Shown one piece after another: positions 35,898 to 45,126 of a DNA stretch of 64,000 bases; positions within the stretch are counted from its first letter, which is position 1; the number at the start of each line of letters is the position of its first letter. The translations under genes were made by a program, and so were the position numbers. Under the pieces are notes generated by a model. It was not told the origin of the DNA. It worked only from the letters and a program-made list of their open reading frames with translations, and did no database searches. Origin of the DNA: Fischerella sp. JS2 (GTDB taxonomy: Bacteria; Cyanobacteriota; Cyanobacteriia; Cyanobacteriales; Nostocaceae); NCBI RefSeq assembly GCF_032393985.1, contig NZ_CP135918.1, forward strand, positions 5,581,724-5,645,723, given 5' to 3'.

Positions 35898-36233
35898 CTA
35901 CTTCTCCACAATCCGCATTGTGTGACCATCGGGATCTCTTACCAAAAAACCTTTATTAAAACCCAATCTTTGTCCAGGAATCGCCACGACACCAGGAGAA
36001 ACAAACTCATATTTGTTCATTCGTAATCGTACCACACGCAACCGCACGCCAAACAATCCTTGCAGTTGTTCGTATAAAGCACTTGTCATCCCTACAGACT
36101 CCACTGCTAAACGGCTGATTGACTAGTTAATGGTTTAGCTGCTACTGCTAAATTACTAGAGGGAAAATTAGCTCGATAGGTATCAGCCGAAATTTGAGGT
36201 GCAATTGCGATCGCACTCAAAGTCAAAAAAGAG
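35898..36233 (-). pseudogene. VOC/glyoxalase-fold protein remnant
   Basis: Truncated at its 5' end by IS copy B. Reading away from the element: TLSAIAIAPQISADTYRANF is the end of a signal peptide and mature start, and a frameshift follows after LTSQSAV. The second frame, AVESVGMTSALYEQLQGLFG, then FGVRLRVVRL and NKGFLVRDPDGHTMRIVEK, is a spliced-together set of glyoxalase/bleomycin-resistance segments. The parts are those of a much longer two-domain exported VOC protein, so a large internal section is also missing. No function is expected. Confidence 0.65.
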
Positions 36234-36257
36234 GGCGTTGCTGAATAAAGGTATGTT

Positions 36258-36605
36258 TTAGGCAGGTAAGGGAACAGAACGATATTTGAGGTAGTGCAAT
36301 AACAATCGAACAGAGTATCTCAGCATTTCCTCGGTTTTGGAATAACATAAAGTTTTACGATGAAGACGAGCCAAATAATGTCTAAGCCTTGTGTTTTCAT
36401 TTTCGACTCGTGTCATGTAGGTCTTACTCACAATTTGGTCACCATCAGGAACAAAACAAGGGTAAACAGGGTATCCATCTGTGACGTAAAAATAACTCTG
36501 CCAACACTGGACAATGTTCCATAACTGTTGGAAAGTAGTCGAACTACGATCACCTAAAACCCAAGCAAGAATACCTTGAGTAAAGTGATTTACCGCCGTC
36601 CACAA
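36258..36605 (-). CDS. IS1-family transposase, second frame, copy B
   Basis: Identical in translation to copy A: Asp in YVTDGYPV and Glu in VENENTR complete the DDE triad after -1 frameshifting. No lesion is visible, so the copy may still be active. Confidence 0.85.
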   Translation of the reverse strand: MWTAVNHFTQGILAWVLGDRSSTTFQQLWNIVQCWQSYFYVTDGYPVYPCFVPDGDQIVSKTYMTRVENENTRLRHYLARLHRKTLCYSKTEEMLRYSVRLLLHYLKYRSVPLPA

Positions 36606-36949
36606 CCAGATTTTATTTTTTTTGAACCAATAAATGTTTCTAATTCATCTAGTTCTCCCACCTGCGGAATTTCCTTTGAATTTGGTGTATCCGCCAATTG
36701 TGTACCCACTCGTTTAACCCAATGAATAATGGTAGTATGATGAACGTTTTTCACCCTTTCAATTCCACGAAATCCCATACCATTGACGTACATTTTTAGG
36801 CATTCTTGTTTGATTTCATCCGAGTAGCCCCTGGGTGGTTTATAGACATCAATGAATTGACGACCACAATCACAGCAAATGTGATTCTGTTTACCTCTTT
36901 TCTTTCCATTCTTACGGTTATGACAAGATCCACAGCGTGGACATTCCAT
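36590..36949 (-). CDS. IS1-family transposase, first frame, copy B
   Basis: 119 residues, identical in translation to copy A: two CxxC zinc motifs, helix-turn-helix, and first catalytic Asp. The A8 slippery site maps to 36616-36623 on the plus strand as T8. Confidence 0.85.
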   Translation of the reverse strand: MECPRCGSCHNRKNGKKRGKQNHICCDCGRQFIDVYKPPRGYSDEIKQECLKMYVNGMGFRGIERVKNVHHTTIIHWVKRVGTQLADTPNSKEIPQVGELDELETFIGSKKIKSGCGRR

Positions 36950-36961
36950 GATTAATTGACC

Positions 36962-37702
36962 TCAATTCATACCGCTATTATGCAACGCCTCATTAATACA
37001 AAAATCAAGCACAGCTGCTGTAGAAGCATCTGTACACATACGTAACAGATAAGAATACATTCCTGGGATGGCGATATTTGCTACTTCAAACCAAACTTGG
37101 AGTTGGGATTGTTGATATAACCATTGCAGCAGAGATTGGTTTGATAGATACTGCCACAAAGGTTCTCCCAGATGCTGCCAAAGATTTTCCCAGATTAGTA
37201 CGATTATATTTCCTCCTGGTTGCTGGGCGAGAAATTGCAATAATAATTCATCGCGTAGCTGCTGTAATTGCTGTTGTTCTGACTCTGATGTACTAGGCAA
37301 TAGCCAAATCAGTCCTACCCAACCTTGAGATTCTTGAAACTGCTTGCGCTGCATTTTTACTTCTAGTTCCTGCCATAGTTTTGCTTCTAACTGCTTTTTC
37401 ATCTGGTTTTCTAGTTCCATCGCAAATATAATCAGTATGGGTGCGCCAACCTCTTGCGCCATCTGGCGGGGTGAGTCTGCTGCCAAAATTTCTGACTTTG
37501 CTGCAAATGGACTATTTAAAAAGCGAATTTCAGGTTCTGGTTTACCCATAACAGCATAAGCTGTTGTGACTGCATCTGTCGCTTTTTGCTGATCAATTGG
37601 CTGTGTAGAGAGCGCAAGACTTCGCCATCTTTCTCGAATGACGGGAATTAATGCTTCTTGCTCTGGTGTGACTGTAGCAATTTGCGGTTGTGACATAGAC
37701 AC
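36962..37702 (-). CDS. DUF6745-like protein, truncated by IS copy B
   Basis: The frame gives 246 residues, but the last eight (ALHNSGMN) come from the IS end. The genuine part reads VTPEQEALIPVIRERWRSLA, then TTAYAVMGKPEPEIRFLNSP, and a Trp/Gln-rich central part to VLDFCIN. This resembles a DUF6745-type cyanobacterial protein whose family members continue well beyond this point; the missing C-terminal half was probably deleted with the IS event. Function unknown. Whether the truncated product is stable is not known. Confidence 0.6.
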   Translation of the reverse strand: MSMSQPQIATVTPEQEALIPVIRERWRSLALSTQPIDQQKATDAVTTAYAVMGKPEPEIRFLNSPFAAKSEILAADSPRQMAQEVGAPILIIFAMELENQMKKQLEAKLWQELEVKMQRKQFQESQGWVGLIWLLPSTSESEQQQLQQLRDELLLQFLAQQPGGNIIVLIWENLWQHLGEPLWQYLSNQSLLQWLYQQSQLQVWFEVANIAIPGMYSYLLRMCTDASTAAVLDFCINEALHNSGMN

Positions 37703-37851
37703 TACTAATGTAAGAATGTGGAATGTGAAGTTATTATTACTATCTTCCTAATTTCCTAGCTTGACCTCTAGTCTTTAAACCCTATTTTTCAGATTGGCAC
37801 ATAAGTAGGTAAAATCCGTCACTCTTAGCTAAAGACTAGTAGGAGAAAAAG

Positions 37852-38241
37852 GTGAAAACAGCAACTATTTTGAGAAATATCATTACATCAGTTGGTTTTT
37901 TAGTATTATTTACTCCACAAAACGCTCATGCTCAATTAGTACCACAACCTTGGGTATCTGTTGGTAGCAAAGATGGTGATGTGACTTACTCTGTGGGTGC
38001 AAGGGCTTTGAATTGGGGTGCTGAATTGGGAATCGGCCCCGACAGTGCTACAGGTGTAGATGTACTGAAATTTATCAGTTTGCCAGTAGTTTCACCTTAT
38101 GTAGGCTTGGGATACTATTCAGAAGATAAAGGACTTGCTGTTTCAGGCGGGGTTCAGGTAGGCGCTGGTGACAATCTTTTCTTGGGTGCGGGTTACAACT
38201 CTGTGCGCGGCATCAATGGTCAATTGGGAGTAAAATTCTAG
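37852..38241 (+). CDS. Small exported beta-rich protein
   Basis: 129 residues from a GTG at 37852 preceded by AGGAG at 37841-37845. Residues 1-28 are a signal peptide ending NAHAQ. The mature part alternates short strands with Gly/Asn turns (WVSVGSKDGDVTYSVGARAL, VSPYVGLGYYSEDKGLAVSGG), a pattern of an outer-membrane beta-barrel or YadA/porin-like sheet. It ends in LGVKF, an aromatic end typical of outer membrane proteins. Function unknown. A short stem-loop follows. Confidence 0.6.
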   Translation: MKTATILRNIITSVGFLVLFTPQNAHAQLVPQPWVSVGSKDGDVTYSVGARALNWGAELGIGPDSATGVDVLKFISLPVVSPYVGLGYYSEDKGLAVSGGVQVGAGDNLFLGAGYNSVRGINGQLGVKF

Positions 38242-39012
38242 ATAATTTTAGAGTTTTAATTTAATAATTTTTTGTTAACCTAAGACCTTGATTGTTCAAG
38301 GTCTTATCAGGATAAACTTTGGAGAAATAATTAAGTTAATTCAAGTTATTAGGTAATATCAAATAGGCACGCGGGAGTCTTGTTTCAAGATTCTGGAATA
38401 GACTATTAATCAATGATTTTAATCCAAAATCTGTCTTGAAAAGCTTTGAAGTTCCCTCCGGAGTGCTGCTTTGTAGACGCGCTTTACGCGTCTACAAACT
38501 TTTCGCAACGTCCAAAATCCAAAATCGATTGATGTAGCCACTCTATTAATTTGTGGCTATAGAAATAAATATTGGACTATAATCACTCAATCATCTAAGT
38601 TATTTAATACTTTTTTGATTGAAATGGGTGTAGTATAACGATTATATGGAAGTGATGAAATTAAGTTGGTTTCCATAGTTGTGCAGTGGATTAAAGACTT
38701 CCTTGCTATTTTAAATTTGGGTGTTGAGGAGGGAAGCAAATCACACAATTCGCGTTTTGATTTTTATAAGATTTAATGAGTTTTGACGGAATTATCATTA
38801 AAGTTTTATGATTATTAACACTCAGCTTTGTAATAGCAGAGTCTATGGTGAGTTATTGCTTATTTACTCATTTATCTGTGAATTTGGATGTAATAAAGTA
38901 GTAAAATTGGCATATATGGAAATTTGCCGGATGGCAGTCATGCCTTATTGAATGAGGCTATAGCGTTGATGATACTGAAAGCTTTTAAGTTTATTTAGCA
39001 GGCAACTTGTGT
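38242..39012. other. Intergenic region
   Basis: About 770 bases. It holds a terminator at 38281-38306, a hairpin at 38472-38500 (TGTAGACGCG/CGCGTCTACA), and AT-rich DNA to the WD40 gene. No gene seen. Confidence 0.5.
38281..38306 (+). terminator. Stem-loop after the small exported gene
   Basis: TAAGACCTTG and CAAGGTCTTA form a perfect 10-bp stem with a six-base loop, 40 bases after the stop. There is no long T-run, so termination strength is uncertain. Confidence 0.55.
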
Positions 39013-41349
39013 ATGGAGCAAGGCTTAAAGTTACTACTTCAATTAGTGCTAGAATTTGCGCCTGTAATTGCGAGTTTAGTGCAAAAAAGTAATGATGCAC
39101 GTCCTGATGAAACTAAGAACGATTATCCTGCCCAAATTCAAGAAATTATCCAAACTGTCAGTAGTACTAGTGAAAAACTTAGCTATTTAGGAGGATATGA
39201 ACAACAAAAGCCAGAGGAACAGCAGCTAGCAGTTTACTACCATCAGACGCAGTTACAAATCGCAACTCAAGAACAGGAAACGGCGCTAAAAATCCCAGAG
39301 ATTAATAAACTATTCGATAGCTGGCCTTTGCGGTTGTATCCTTCGCAGATTTTAGAGTCTGATACTAATTATGAACGCCGACCTCTAAAAATTTTCCTAG
39401 CACCTCCAAAAGTCGGGTTTGATCAGTTTGATTTGCGCCAAGAGGAATTTGCTACTGATATAGAATTAATGTTAGCGGAAGGGTTACGAGATTTTCTCAG
39501 TGAATATTATTCCTTACAAGACCCAATTAGACCAACAGAGTTTTTAGCAGGAGCATGGGATAGTAAGCGTTTTCACAGTGAATCTAGTATTAAGGCTCTG
39601 TTTGGAATGTTGAAAACAGAGCCGATTTTGATTTTAGAGTCTGAAGCCGATGGAGATTACCTAAATTTTCGGATTGGTTATTGGGGGTTAGGACAAGAGC
39701 GTTATTACTATAAAACTATTTCTCGGATATCTTACAGAGAAATTGTGGAACAGTCAGCAAAAAACCGCGCCTATGAGTGGAGAAGTATACGAGATGAATT
39801 AATAGCACTAGGAGAAAATTTAGAGGAAATTAATTACTTAGGTCAAGATAATGCCAGTAATTTAGCAATTTTGGAAAAAGAAGAAAAATGGAGAGCTAGG
39901 GGAGTAGATGTTAGTAAATTATCCCTACAATATCAAATCAATCGTCAAGATTTGGAGCAACTTTGCCAAGTTTTAATTACCTGTCACTGTTTAGTTGCTG
40001 GTTGGATAGCTGATATTTATCACCTGGTTCATCATGATGTCCCGCCTCTGCTGCCAGATTTGCTGCCGAGTTTGCTAAAGAGTCCGATTGACTTGCAATC
40101 ACTGCAAGCGATCGCCTTGGGATACAAACAAGTCTACCAAGCTCTAGAAGAAAAACATCGTTATTGGATTCCTGAGTTAGCTTTGCAATTAGCCCAGAGT
40201 TTATCACATCTGAGCGATCGCTCTTTGGCGGACGAACAATTGCAATACTCTATAGGCACATGGTTGCAACTGCACGAAGTACCACAAGTACAAACTAATA
40301 ATCTATTTGCGGCGATGCGTAGCGCCGCAACAACAGCAGATACACCATATTTGCAAAAACTGAGAGAATATTTTTCCGCAGTTGACGATAGACAGAGTAT
40401 TAACAATGTAGAAGAAATTTTATATGCGATCGCCAACTCCAAACAGGCACACCAACTGGGAAATGCTTCTGTTAGTCACACTTTCAGCGAACATACAGGC
40501 AAAATTTCATCTGTCGCCATCACTCCCAATGGGCAGATTTTAGTCAGTGGGAGTGCAGACAAAAGCATTAAAGTCTGGAATTTAAGTACAGGTAAAGTAA
40601 TTCGCACCCTCAAAAATGATTTGGGAGAAGTTTCCTCGATTGCTGTTAGTTCCGATGGTAATCTCCTTGCCGTTGGTAGTTGCGAACATCCTAGAAGTAA
40701 TGTGAAGGTTTGGCATTTGTCCACTGGTAAACTATTGCACAAACTTTTGGGACACCAAAAACCTGTGAATTTCGTAGTGATTAGTCCCGATGGAGAAATT
40801 CTGGCTAGCGGCAGTAACAAAATCAAGATTTGGAACCTACACAAAGGTGATCGTATTTGTACTCTATGGCATTCCTCTGCTGTTCATAGTGCTGCCATCA
40901 GTCCTGATGGCAAAATCCTAGCCAGTGCCAGCAGCGATCAAAAAATTCGATTATGGAACCCGCGCACAGGTGAACCACTATGCACCCTCAAGGGACATGG
41001 GGGTGAAGTATACTCAGTTGCCATTAGTCCAGATGGACAACTTCTGTTTAGCGGTAGTGCTGACAAAACCATCAAAATTTGGGAACTGGAAAGCGGGAAG
41101 ATGCTGCATACGTTCACTGGTCATGCAGATGAAGTAAAATCAGTTGCTGTTAGTCCAGATGGACAACTTTTATTTAGCGGTAGTGCCGATAAAACCATCA
41201 AAATTTGGTGTTTGTATACTGGAGAACTCCTACGCACTCTCAAAGGACATACCGCAGCAGTCAATACTATTGCTGTTAGCCCTAATAGTCAGTTGATCGT
41301 TAGTGGCAGTTCAGATAAAACCATTAAAATCTGGCAGATAAGTCATTAG
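39013..41349 (+). CDS. WD40 repeat protein with conserved N-terminal domain
   Basis: 778 residues from the ATG at 39013. Residues 1 to about 480 form a helical N-terminal domain (FAPVIASLVQKSNDARPDE, then LRLYPSQILESDTNYERRPLKIFLAPPKVGF, and a GMLKTEPILILESEADGDYL segment). It is a recurrent cyanobacterial fusion partner but without a family name I can give. Residues 485-778 are six to seven WD40 blades with GH...WD-like signatures (FTGHADEVKSVAVSPDGQLL, GSADKTIKIW). Two adjacent blades are near duplicates at DNA level. It probably acts as a scaffold; the partner is unknown. Confidence 0.8.
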   Translation: MEQGLKLLLQLVLEFAPVIASLVQKSNDARPDETKNDYPAQIQEIIQTVSSTSEKLSYLGGYEQQKPEEQQLAVYYHQTQLQIATQEQETALKIPEINKLFDSWPLRLYPSQILESDTNYERRPLKIFLAPPKVGFDQFDLRQEEFATDIELMLAEGLRDFLSEYYSLQDPIRPTEFLAGAWDSKRFHSESSIKALFGMLKTEPILILESEADGDYLNFRIGYWGLGQERYYYKTISRISYREIVEQSAKNRAYEWRSIRDELIALGENLEEINYLGQDNASNLAILEKEEKWRARGVDVSKLSLQYQINRQDLEQLCQVLITCHCLVAGWIADIYHLVHHDVPPLLPDLLPSLLKSPIDLQSLQAIALGYKQVYQALEEKHRYWIPELALQLAQSLSHLSDRSLADEQLQYSIGTWLQLHEVPQVQTNNLFAAMRSAATTADTPYLQKLREYFSAVDDRQSINNVEEILYAIANSKQAHQLGNASVSHTFSEHTGKISSVAITPNGQILVSGSADKSIKVWNLSTGKVIRTLKNDLGEVSSIAVSSDGNLLAVGSCEHPRSNVKVWHLSTGKLLHKLLGHQKPVNFVVISPDGEILASGSNKIKIWNLHKGDRICTLWHSSAVHSAAISPDGKILASASSDQKIRLWNPRTGEPLCTLKGHGGEVYSVAISPDGQLLFSGSADKTIKIWELESGKMLHTFTGHADEVKSVAVSPDGQLLFSGSADKTIKIWCLYTGELLRTLKGHTAAVNTIAVSPNSQLIVSGSSDKTIKIWQISH

Positions 41350-41490
41350 TCAATTGTCAATTGACAATTGTCATTAGTCATTCTCTCCCTACACTCCCCA
41401 CACTTCCCCTTCTCCCTTGTCTTCCTTGTCCTCCTTGTCCCCGCCTCAGCGACTAATATTTATAGTGCGGCATTAAAAGGAGTGAGTAAA

Positions 41491-42552
41491 ATGAGTCGTC
41501 AGTTATTGGTAACTGGTGGTGCAGGATTTATTGGCTCGAATTTTGTGCATCACTGGTGTCAAAATTATCTTCATGACCGAGTGGTAGTTTTAGATGCCTT
41601 GACTTACGCAGGAAATATTGCCAATTTAGCAGGGTTGGAGAAGCAAGAGAATTTTCGTTTTGTGCAAGGGAATATATGCGATCGCTCATTAATTGACAAA
41701 CTACTACAAACCGAGAATATTGATACTATTGCCCACTTTGCCGCAGAATCTCATGTTGATCGGTCGATTTTGGGGCCTGGTGCTTTTGTAGAAACTAATG
41801 TAGTGGGTACATATACCCTCCTAGAAGCTTTTCGTCAACACTGGCAAGCAAATTCTCAGCCTACAAATTATCGATTTCTACACGTTTCTACTGATGAAGT
41901 TTACGGTAGTCTCAAGCCCGATGATCCCCCTTTTAGTGAGACTACTCCCTATGCTCCCAATAGTCCCTACTCGGCATCAAAAGCAGGTAGCGACCACTTA
42001 GTTCGTGCTTATCACCATACCTATGGATTACCAACAATTATCACTAATTGCTCTAATAATTACGGCCCCTATCAGTTTCCCGAAAAACTTATTCCCCTGA
42101 TGTGCATTAATACATTAATGGCTAAGGAATTACCAGTATATGGTGATGGTAAAAATGTCCGAGATTGGCTTTATGTAGGTGATCATTGTAGTGCTTTAGA
42201 TGTAGTTGTTCATCGTGGTATACCAGGTGAAACTTACAATATCGGCGGTAACAATGAAGTAGAAAATATCAATTTGGTGCAAATGTTATGTCAACTTATG
42301 GATGAATTAGCACCTAATTTACCCGTACGTCCAGCAGCGAACTTAATTACTTTTGTTAAAGATAGACTCGGACATGATCGCAGATACGCTATTGATGCCA
42401 CCAAGATAAAAACTCAATTAGGTTGGACACCTTCAGTGACTGTTACAGAAGGTTTACGTCTAACAGTTGCATGGTATCTCACCCATGAGAACTGGTGGAA
42501 ACCTCTGTTATCGGAGGAATATCAGGCATATTACAACAAGGTTTATGCATAA
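41491..42552 (+). CDS. rfbB: dTDP-glucose 4,6-dehydratase
   Basis: 353 residues from the ATG at 41491, preceded by AAAAGGAGTG; a frame extending to 41368 has no site. It converts dTDP-D-glucose to dTDP-4-keto-6-deoxyglucose with bound NAD. Motifs are VTGGAGFIGSNF (Rossmann), AAESHVDRS, STDEVYG, and YSASKAGSDHLVRAY (catalytic Tyr-x-x-x-Lys), then NYGPYQFPEKLIPL. No rfbA, C or D follows, so the dTDP-sugar pathway is scattered. A DegT-type aminotransferase 5 kb away could use the product. Confidence 0.92.
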   Translation: MSRQLLVTGGAGFIGSNFVHHWCQNYLHDRVVVLDALTYAGNIANLAGLEKQENFRFVQGNICDRSLIDKLLQTENIDTIAHFAAESHVDRSILGPGAFVETNVVGTYTLLEAFRQHWQANSQPTNYRFLHVSTDEVYGSLKPDDPPFSETTPYAPNSPYSASKAGSDHLVRAYHHTYGLPTIITNCSNNYGPYQFPEKLIPLMCINTLMAKELPVYGDGKNVRDWLYVGDHCSALDVVVHRGIPGETYNIGGNNEVENINLVQMLCQLMDELAPNLPVRPAANLITFVKDRLGHDRRYAIDATKIKTQLGWTPSVTVTEGLRLTVAWYLTHENWWKPLLSEEYQAYYNKVYA

Positions 42553-42558
42553 TTTTGG

Positions 42559-42596
42559 TTAGTTGTTAGTTGTTAGTTGTTAATTGTTAGTTGTTT
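42559..42596. repeat. Heptamer short tandem repeat (TTAGTTG)
   Basis: About five units of TTAGTTG directly after the rfbB stop, the complement of the CAACTAA class. One unit is imperfect (TTAATTG). Confidence 0.75.
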
Positions 42597-42640
42597 GTCC
42601 CCCAACTCCTGACACTTTCCTCCTTATGACTTGAAACTCA

Positions 42641-42740
42641 CCTCACCCTGTCCTATCGGACATCCCTCTCTTTGCCGAGGAGAGGGGCAGGGGTGAGGTC
42701 TTTTCATGCTTTGTAGTGAAATTTTTTCATTAGGGCTGTC
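42641..42740. repeat. Dispersed palindromic repeat, copy 2
   Basis: CCTCACCCTG and GGGGTGAGGTC bracket an inner CCCTCTC/GAGAGGGG stem, followed by the same TTTTCATGCTTT and GTGAAATTTTTTCATT tail as copy 1 at 264-362. The loops differ, the tail is conserved. Confidence 0.6.
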
Positions 42741-42921
42741 TTCACCATGACTGACATTTTCCCAATATTTAACTCCTGCTTTCGGAAGATTTTATTAGTA
42801 CTACTGGGAAGATTTTTTTAGCAATAAAAAACTAGCCCAATTTTAGTCCAGCAGTTTTTCACAAGTTTTATTAGTTGTAGCTAAATTAAAAGAATCAGGT
42901 TGGTGAGAAAGCAGGTTCCAA

Positions 42922-44121
42922 ATGCTGCAAGTAGAACAAATATTACAAAATCGTTACCAACTCCAACGCCAACTAGGTAACAATGGAGTTCGCCAAACTT
43001 GGCTAGCAACTGATTTGCAAGCTTCTGCCCAGGAAAACTCGCAAGTGATCGTCAAACTCCTGGCCTTTGGTGGTAATGTGCAGTGGGATGATCTCAAACT
43101 CTTTGAGCGAGAAGCTCAAATTCTTCAACATCTTCATCATCCTCGCATTCCCCAGTATGTTGATTATTTTTGTATTGATGATCGCACACTTTGGTTTGGC
43201 TTGGTACAAAAATATATTCCTGGTGAATCTCTGAAAGAAAAACTTGCTCAGGGAAAAAGGTTTACAGAAAAGCAAGTCCGCAAGGTTGCTGTTGAGGTTT
43301 TAAATATTCTGACAGTATTGCATGAGTTGAATCCAGCAGTGCTACATCGTGATATCAAACCGAGTAACTTGATTTGGGGAGAAGATAATCATATTTATTT
43401 AGTTGATTTTGGTGCAGTTCAAGATAAAGCAGCAAAAGAAGGAGTTACCTTTACCATAGTCGGAACTTACGGTTATGCACCGATGGAACAATATGGAGGA
43501 AGAGCAGTTCCAGCGTCTGATCTTTATGCATTGGGAGCGACTTTGATTCATTTGTTGACAGGTACTCCTCCAGCCGACTTACCCCAATCTGATTTGCAAA
43601 TTCAGTTTAGTGATCGAGTGACTACTAGCCCCAGTTTTGTCTGTTGGTTGGAAAAGATGACACAACCAGCACCAGAACAAAGATTTACTACTGCCCGACA
43701 AGCGCTAGAGTCTTTAAAATCTGGTCAGATTGTGCGTCAGTCGGTAAGAAAAAATGGAGTGGTGTCCCTGCGCAGGGAAACAATAAACAATTCTGGCTGC
43801 GGCATTAATAATACCAAAGAGCAAGTCCCCGATGAAATTCTTGGTTGGAATTGGGGTGCATTTCTCATGCCTTGGTTTTGGTTGTGGACTAATCAAGTCT
43901 GGGTGGGATTGTTATGTTTTTTCCCATCGATTGGTTGGGTAATGACAGTTATCATGGGTATAAAAGGTAATGAATGGGCTTGGAAAAGCAGACGTTGGCG
44001 TAGTGTCCAACACTTCAAAGAACATCAAAGAGGCTGGGCGATCGCTGGTATGCTCATTGGCGCACCGTTTAGTATTATTTTGTGGATGGCTGCGATCGCA
44101 TTTCTCACATCTTTTTTGTGA
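42922..44121 (+). CDS. Ser/Thr protein kinase with C-terminal membrane domain
   Basis: 399 residues. The kinase domain, about 11-270, has a degenerate Gly loop (QLGNNGVRQTW), the ATP Lys45 in VIVKLL, Glu64, the catalytic loop HRDIKPSNL (142-150), DFGAVQ (162-167), and APMEQYGGRAVPASDLYALG as the activation/P+1 and DxWxxG-like region. A short linker follows, and residues 300-399 hold about three membrane helices, so the kinase faces the cytoplasm and is anchored. All catalytic residues are present. The signal and targets are unknown. Confidence 0.85.
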   Translation: MLQVEQILQNRYQLQRQLGNNGVRQTWLATDLQASAQENSQVIVKLLAFGGNVQWDDLKLFEREAQILQHLHHPRIPQYVDYFCIDDRTLWFGLVQKYIPGESLKEKLAQGKRFTEKQVRKVAVEVLNILTVLHELNPAVLHRDIKPSNLIWGEDNHIYLVDFGAVQDKAAKEGVTFTIVGTYGYAPMEQYGGRAVPASDLYALGATLIHLLTGTPPADLPQSDLQIQFSDRVTTSPSFVCWLEKMTQPAPEQRFTTARQALESLKSGQIVRQSVRKNGVVSLRRETINNSGCGINNTKEQVPDEILGWNWGAFLMPWFWLWTNQVWVGLLCFFPSIGWVMTVIMGIKGNEWAWKSRRWRSVQHFKEHQRGWAIAGMLIGAPFSIILWMAAIAFLTSFL

Positions 44122-44250
44122 TGAAGGCAGATGGCAGATGGCAGAAGGGGTAAGAATTTTCATGCTCACAACCCTTTTGATGAAAACCTCTTGCCCGATC
44201 CCCGATTCCTATTTTCAAGATAGATATAGTTTGAGCGATCGCCTTATTAT

Positions 44251-45126
44251 CTATCTGAGTTTTACAAAACTATTTGCAAAATGTGAAAAGTCTGATGATG
44301 AATGCATCCTTGTTCTGAACATATTTTGCTTGCCAGCTTTTCGTCTTCCAGATTCTTGAACTTTGGGAGTTGCCATTTGTAAAATTTTCTCCAACAACCA
44401 AGGAGCAAAACGTTGACACCAAACTGCTAAATGGCTTTGCCATCCAACTAAAATTTCTGATGAGTCTTTTTGTAATCCACATACAAATGCTTGAGCTACT
44501 TGTTCGGGAGTCATTGGCATCACCCAGCGAAATAACTCTAAGTCGCGTACCATATCGGTATCTGTCAGAGCTGGTAGTAATGCAATGACTTGGATGTTGT
44601 ATGGAGCAAGTTCGCGGCGTAAAGCTTGCGTAAACCCTAAAAGGGCAAACTTAGTAGCCGAGTAAGTCGCCATCGTCGGTGCAGCCACTTTCCCCATAAG
44701 GCTAGAGACATTCACAATTGTTCCTTCGCTGCGACTTGCCATGCGTCGAGCCATCATATGAGTTAGGGTATAAGTCCCTAATAAATTGAGGGAAAGTTCC
44801 TCTTGAACTTGGGGTAGTTTAGATTGCAAGAAGGAGTTTTGGTAGGCTACACCTGCACAATTTATCAGCAAGTGAATCGGGCCATAACTACGCCAAAGTT
44901 GAGCAATAGCAACATTTACAAAGATTGGTTTAGTCAAATCTAATGCCATAATTGTGGCTTGTGCGCCTATTGCCTCGATTTCTTTAGCTACCTCTGCCAA
45001 CTTATGGCGATCGCGTGCCACTAAAATCAAGCGTTTCATACCTTGTTGCGCTAGTTTTAAAGCTATGGCACGTCCAATACCACGGGAAGCTCCAGTAATT
45101 AGAGCTACCTTGCCTTGAATATTCAT
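44251..45126 (-). CDS. Short-chain dehydrogenase/reductase
   Basis: 291 residues. TGASRGIG (11-18) binds NAD(P), NCAGVAYQN is the NAG motif, and the active site is Ser in NVSSLMGKV and YSATK. It belongs to the classical SDR group. The C-terminal about 60 residues (RRKAGKQNMFRTRMHSSS) look extended compared with the classical end. An earlier stop is absent, so this tail may be real or acquired by read-through into noncoding DNA. The substrate is unknown. Confidence 0.85.
   Translation of the reverse strand: MNIQGKVALITGASRGIGRAIALKLAQQGMKRLILVARDRHKLAEVAKEIEAIGAQATIMALDLTKPIFVNVAIAQLWRSYGPIHLLINCAGVAYQNSFLQSKLPQVQEELSLNLLGTYTLTHMMARRMASRSEGTIVNVSSLMGKVAAPTMATYSATKFALLGFTQALRRELAPYNIQVIALLPALTDTDMVRDLELFRWVMPMTPEQVAQAFVCGLQKDSSEILVGWQSHLAVWCQRFAPWLLEKILQMATPKVQESGRRKAGKQNMFRTRMHSSSDFSHFANSFVKLR

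Larger units (their letters stand above)
36234..36989. mobile_element. IS1-family insertion sequence, copy B (756 bp)
   Basis: Same length, ends, frames and apparently same sequence as copy A at 19944-20699. The flanks differ: AAAAAGAG on the left and TCATTAAT on the right, so there is no target duplication. Both flanking genes are cut at the element, which points to a deletion or recombination after insertion. Confidence 0.9.
42553..42921. other. Intergenic repeats before the kinase gene
   Basis: Contains a TTAGTTG heptamer array at 42559-42596 and the second copy of the palindromic repeat at 42641-42740. No gene. Confidence 0.5.
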
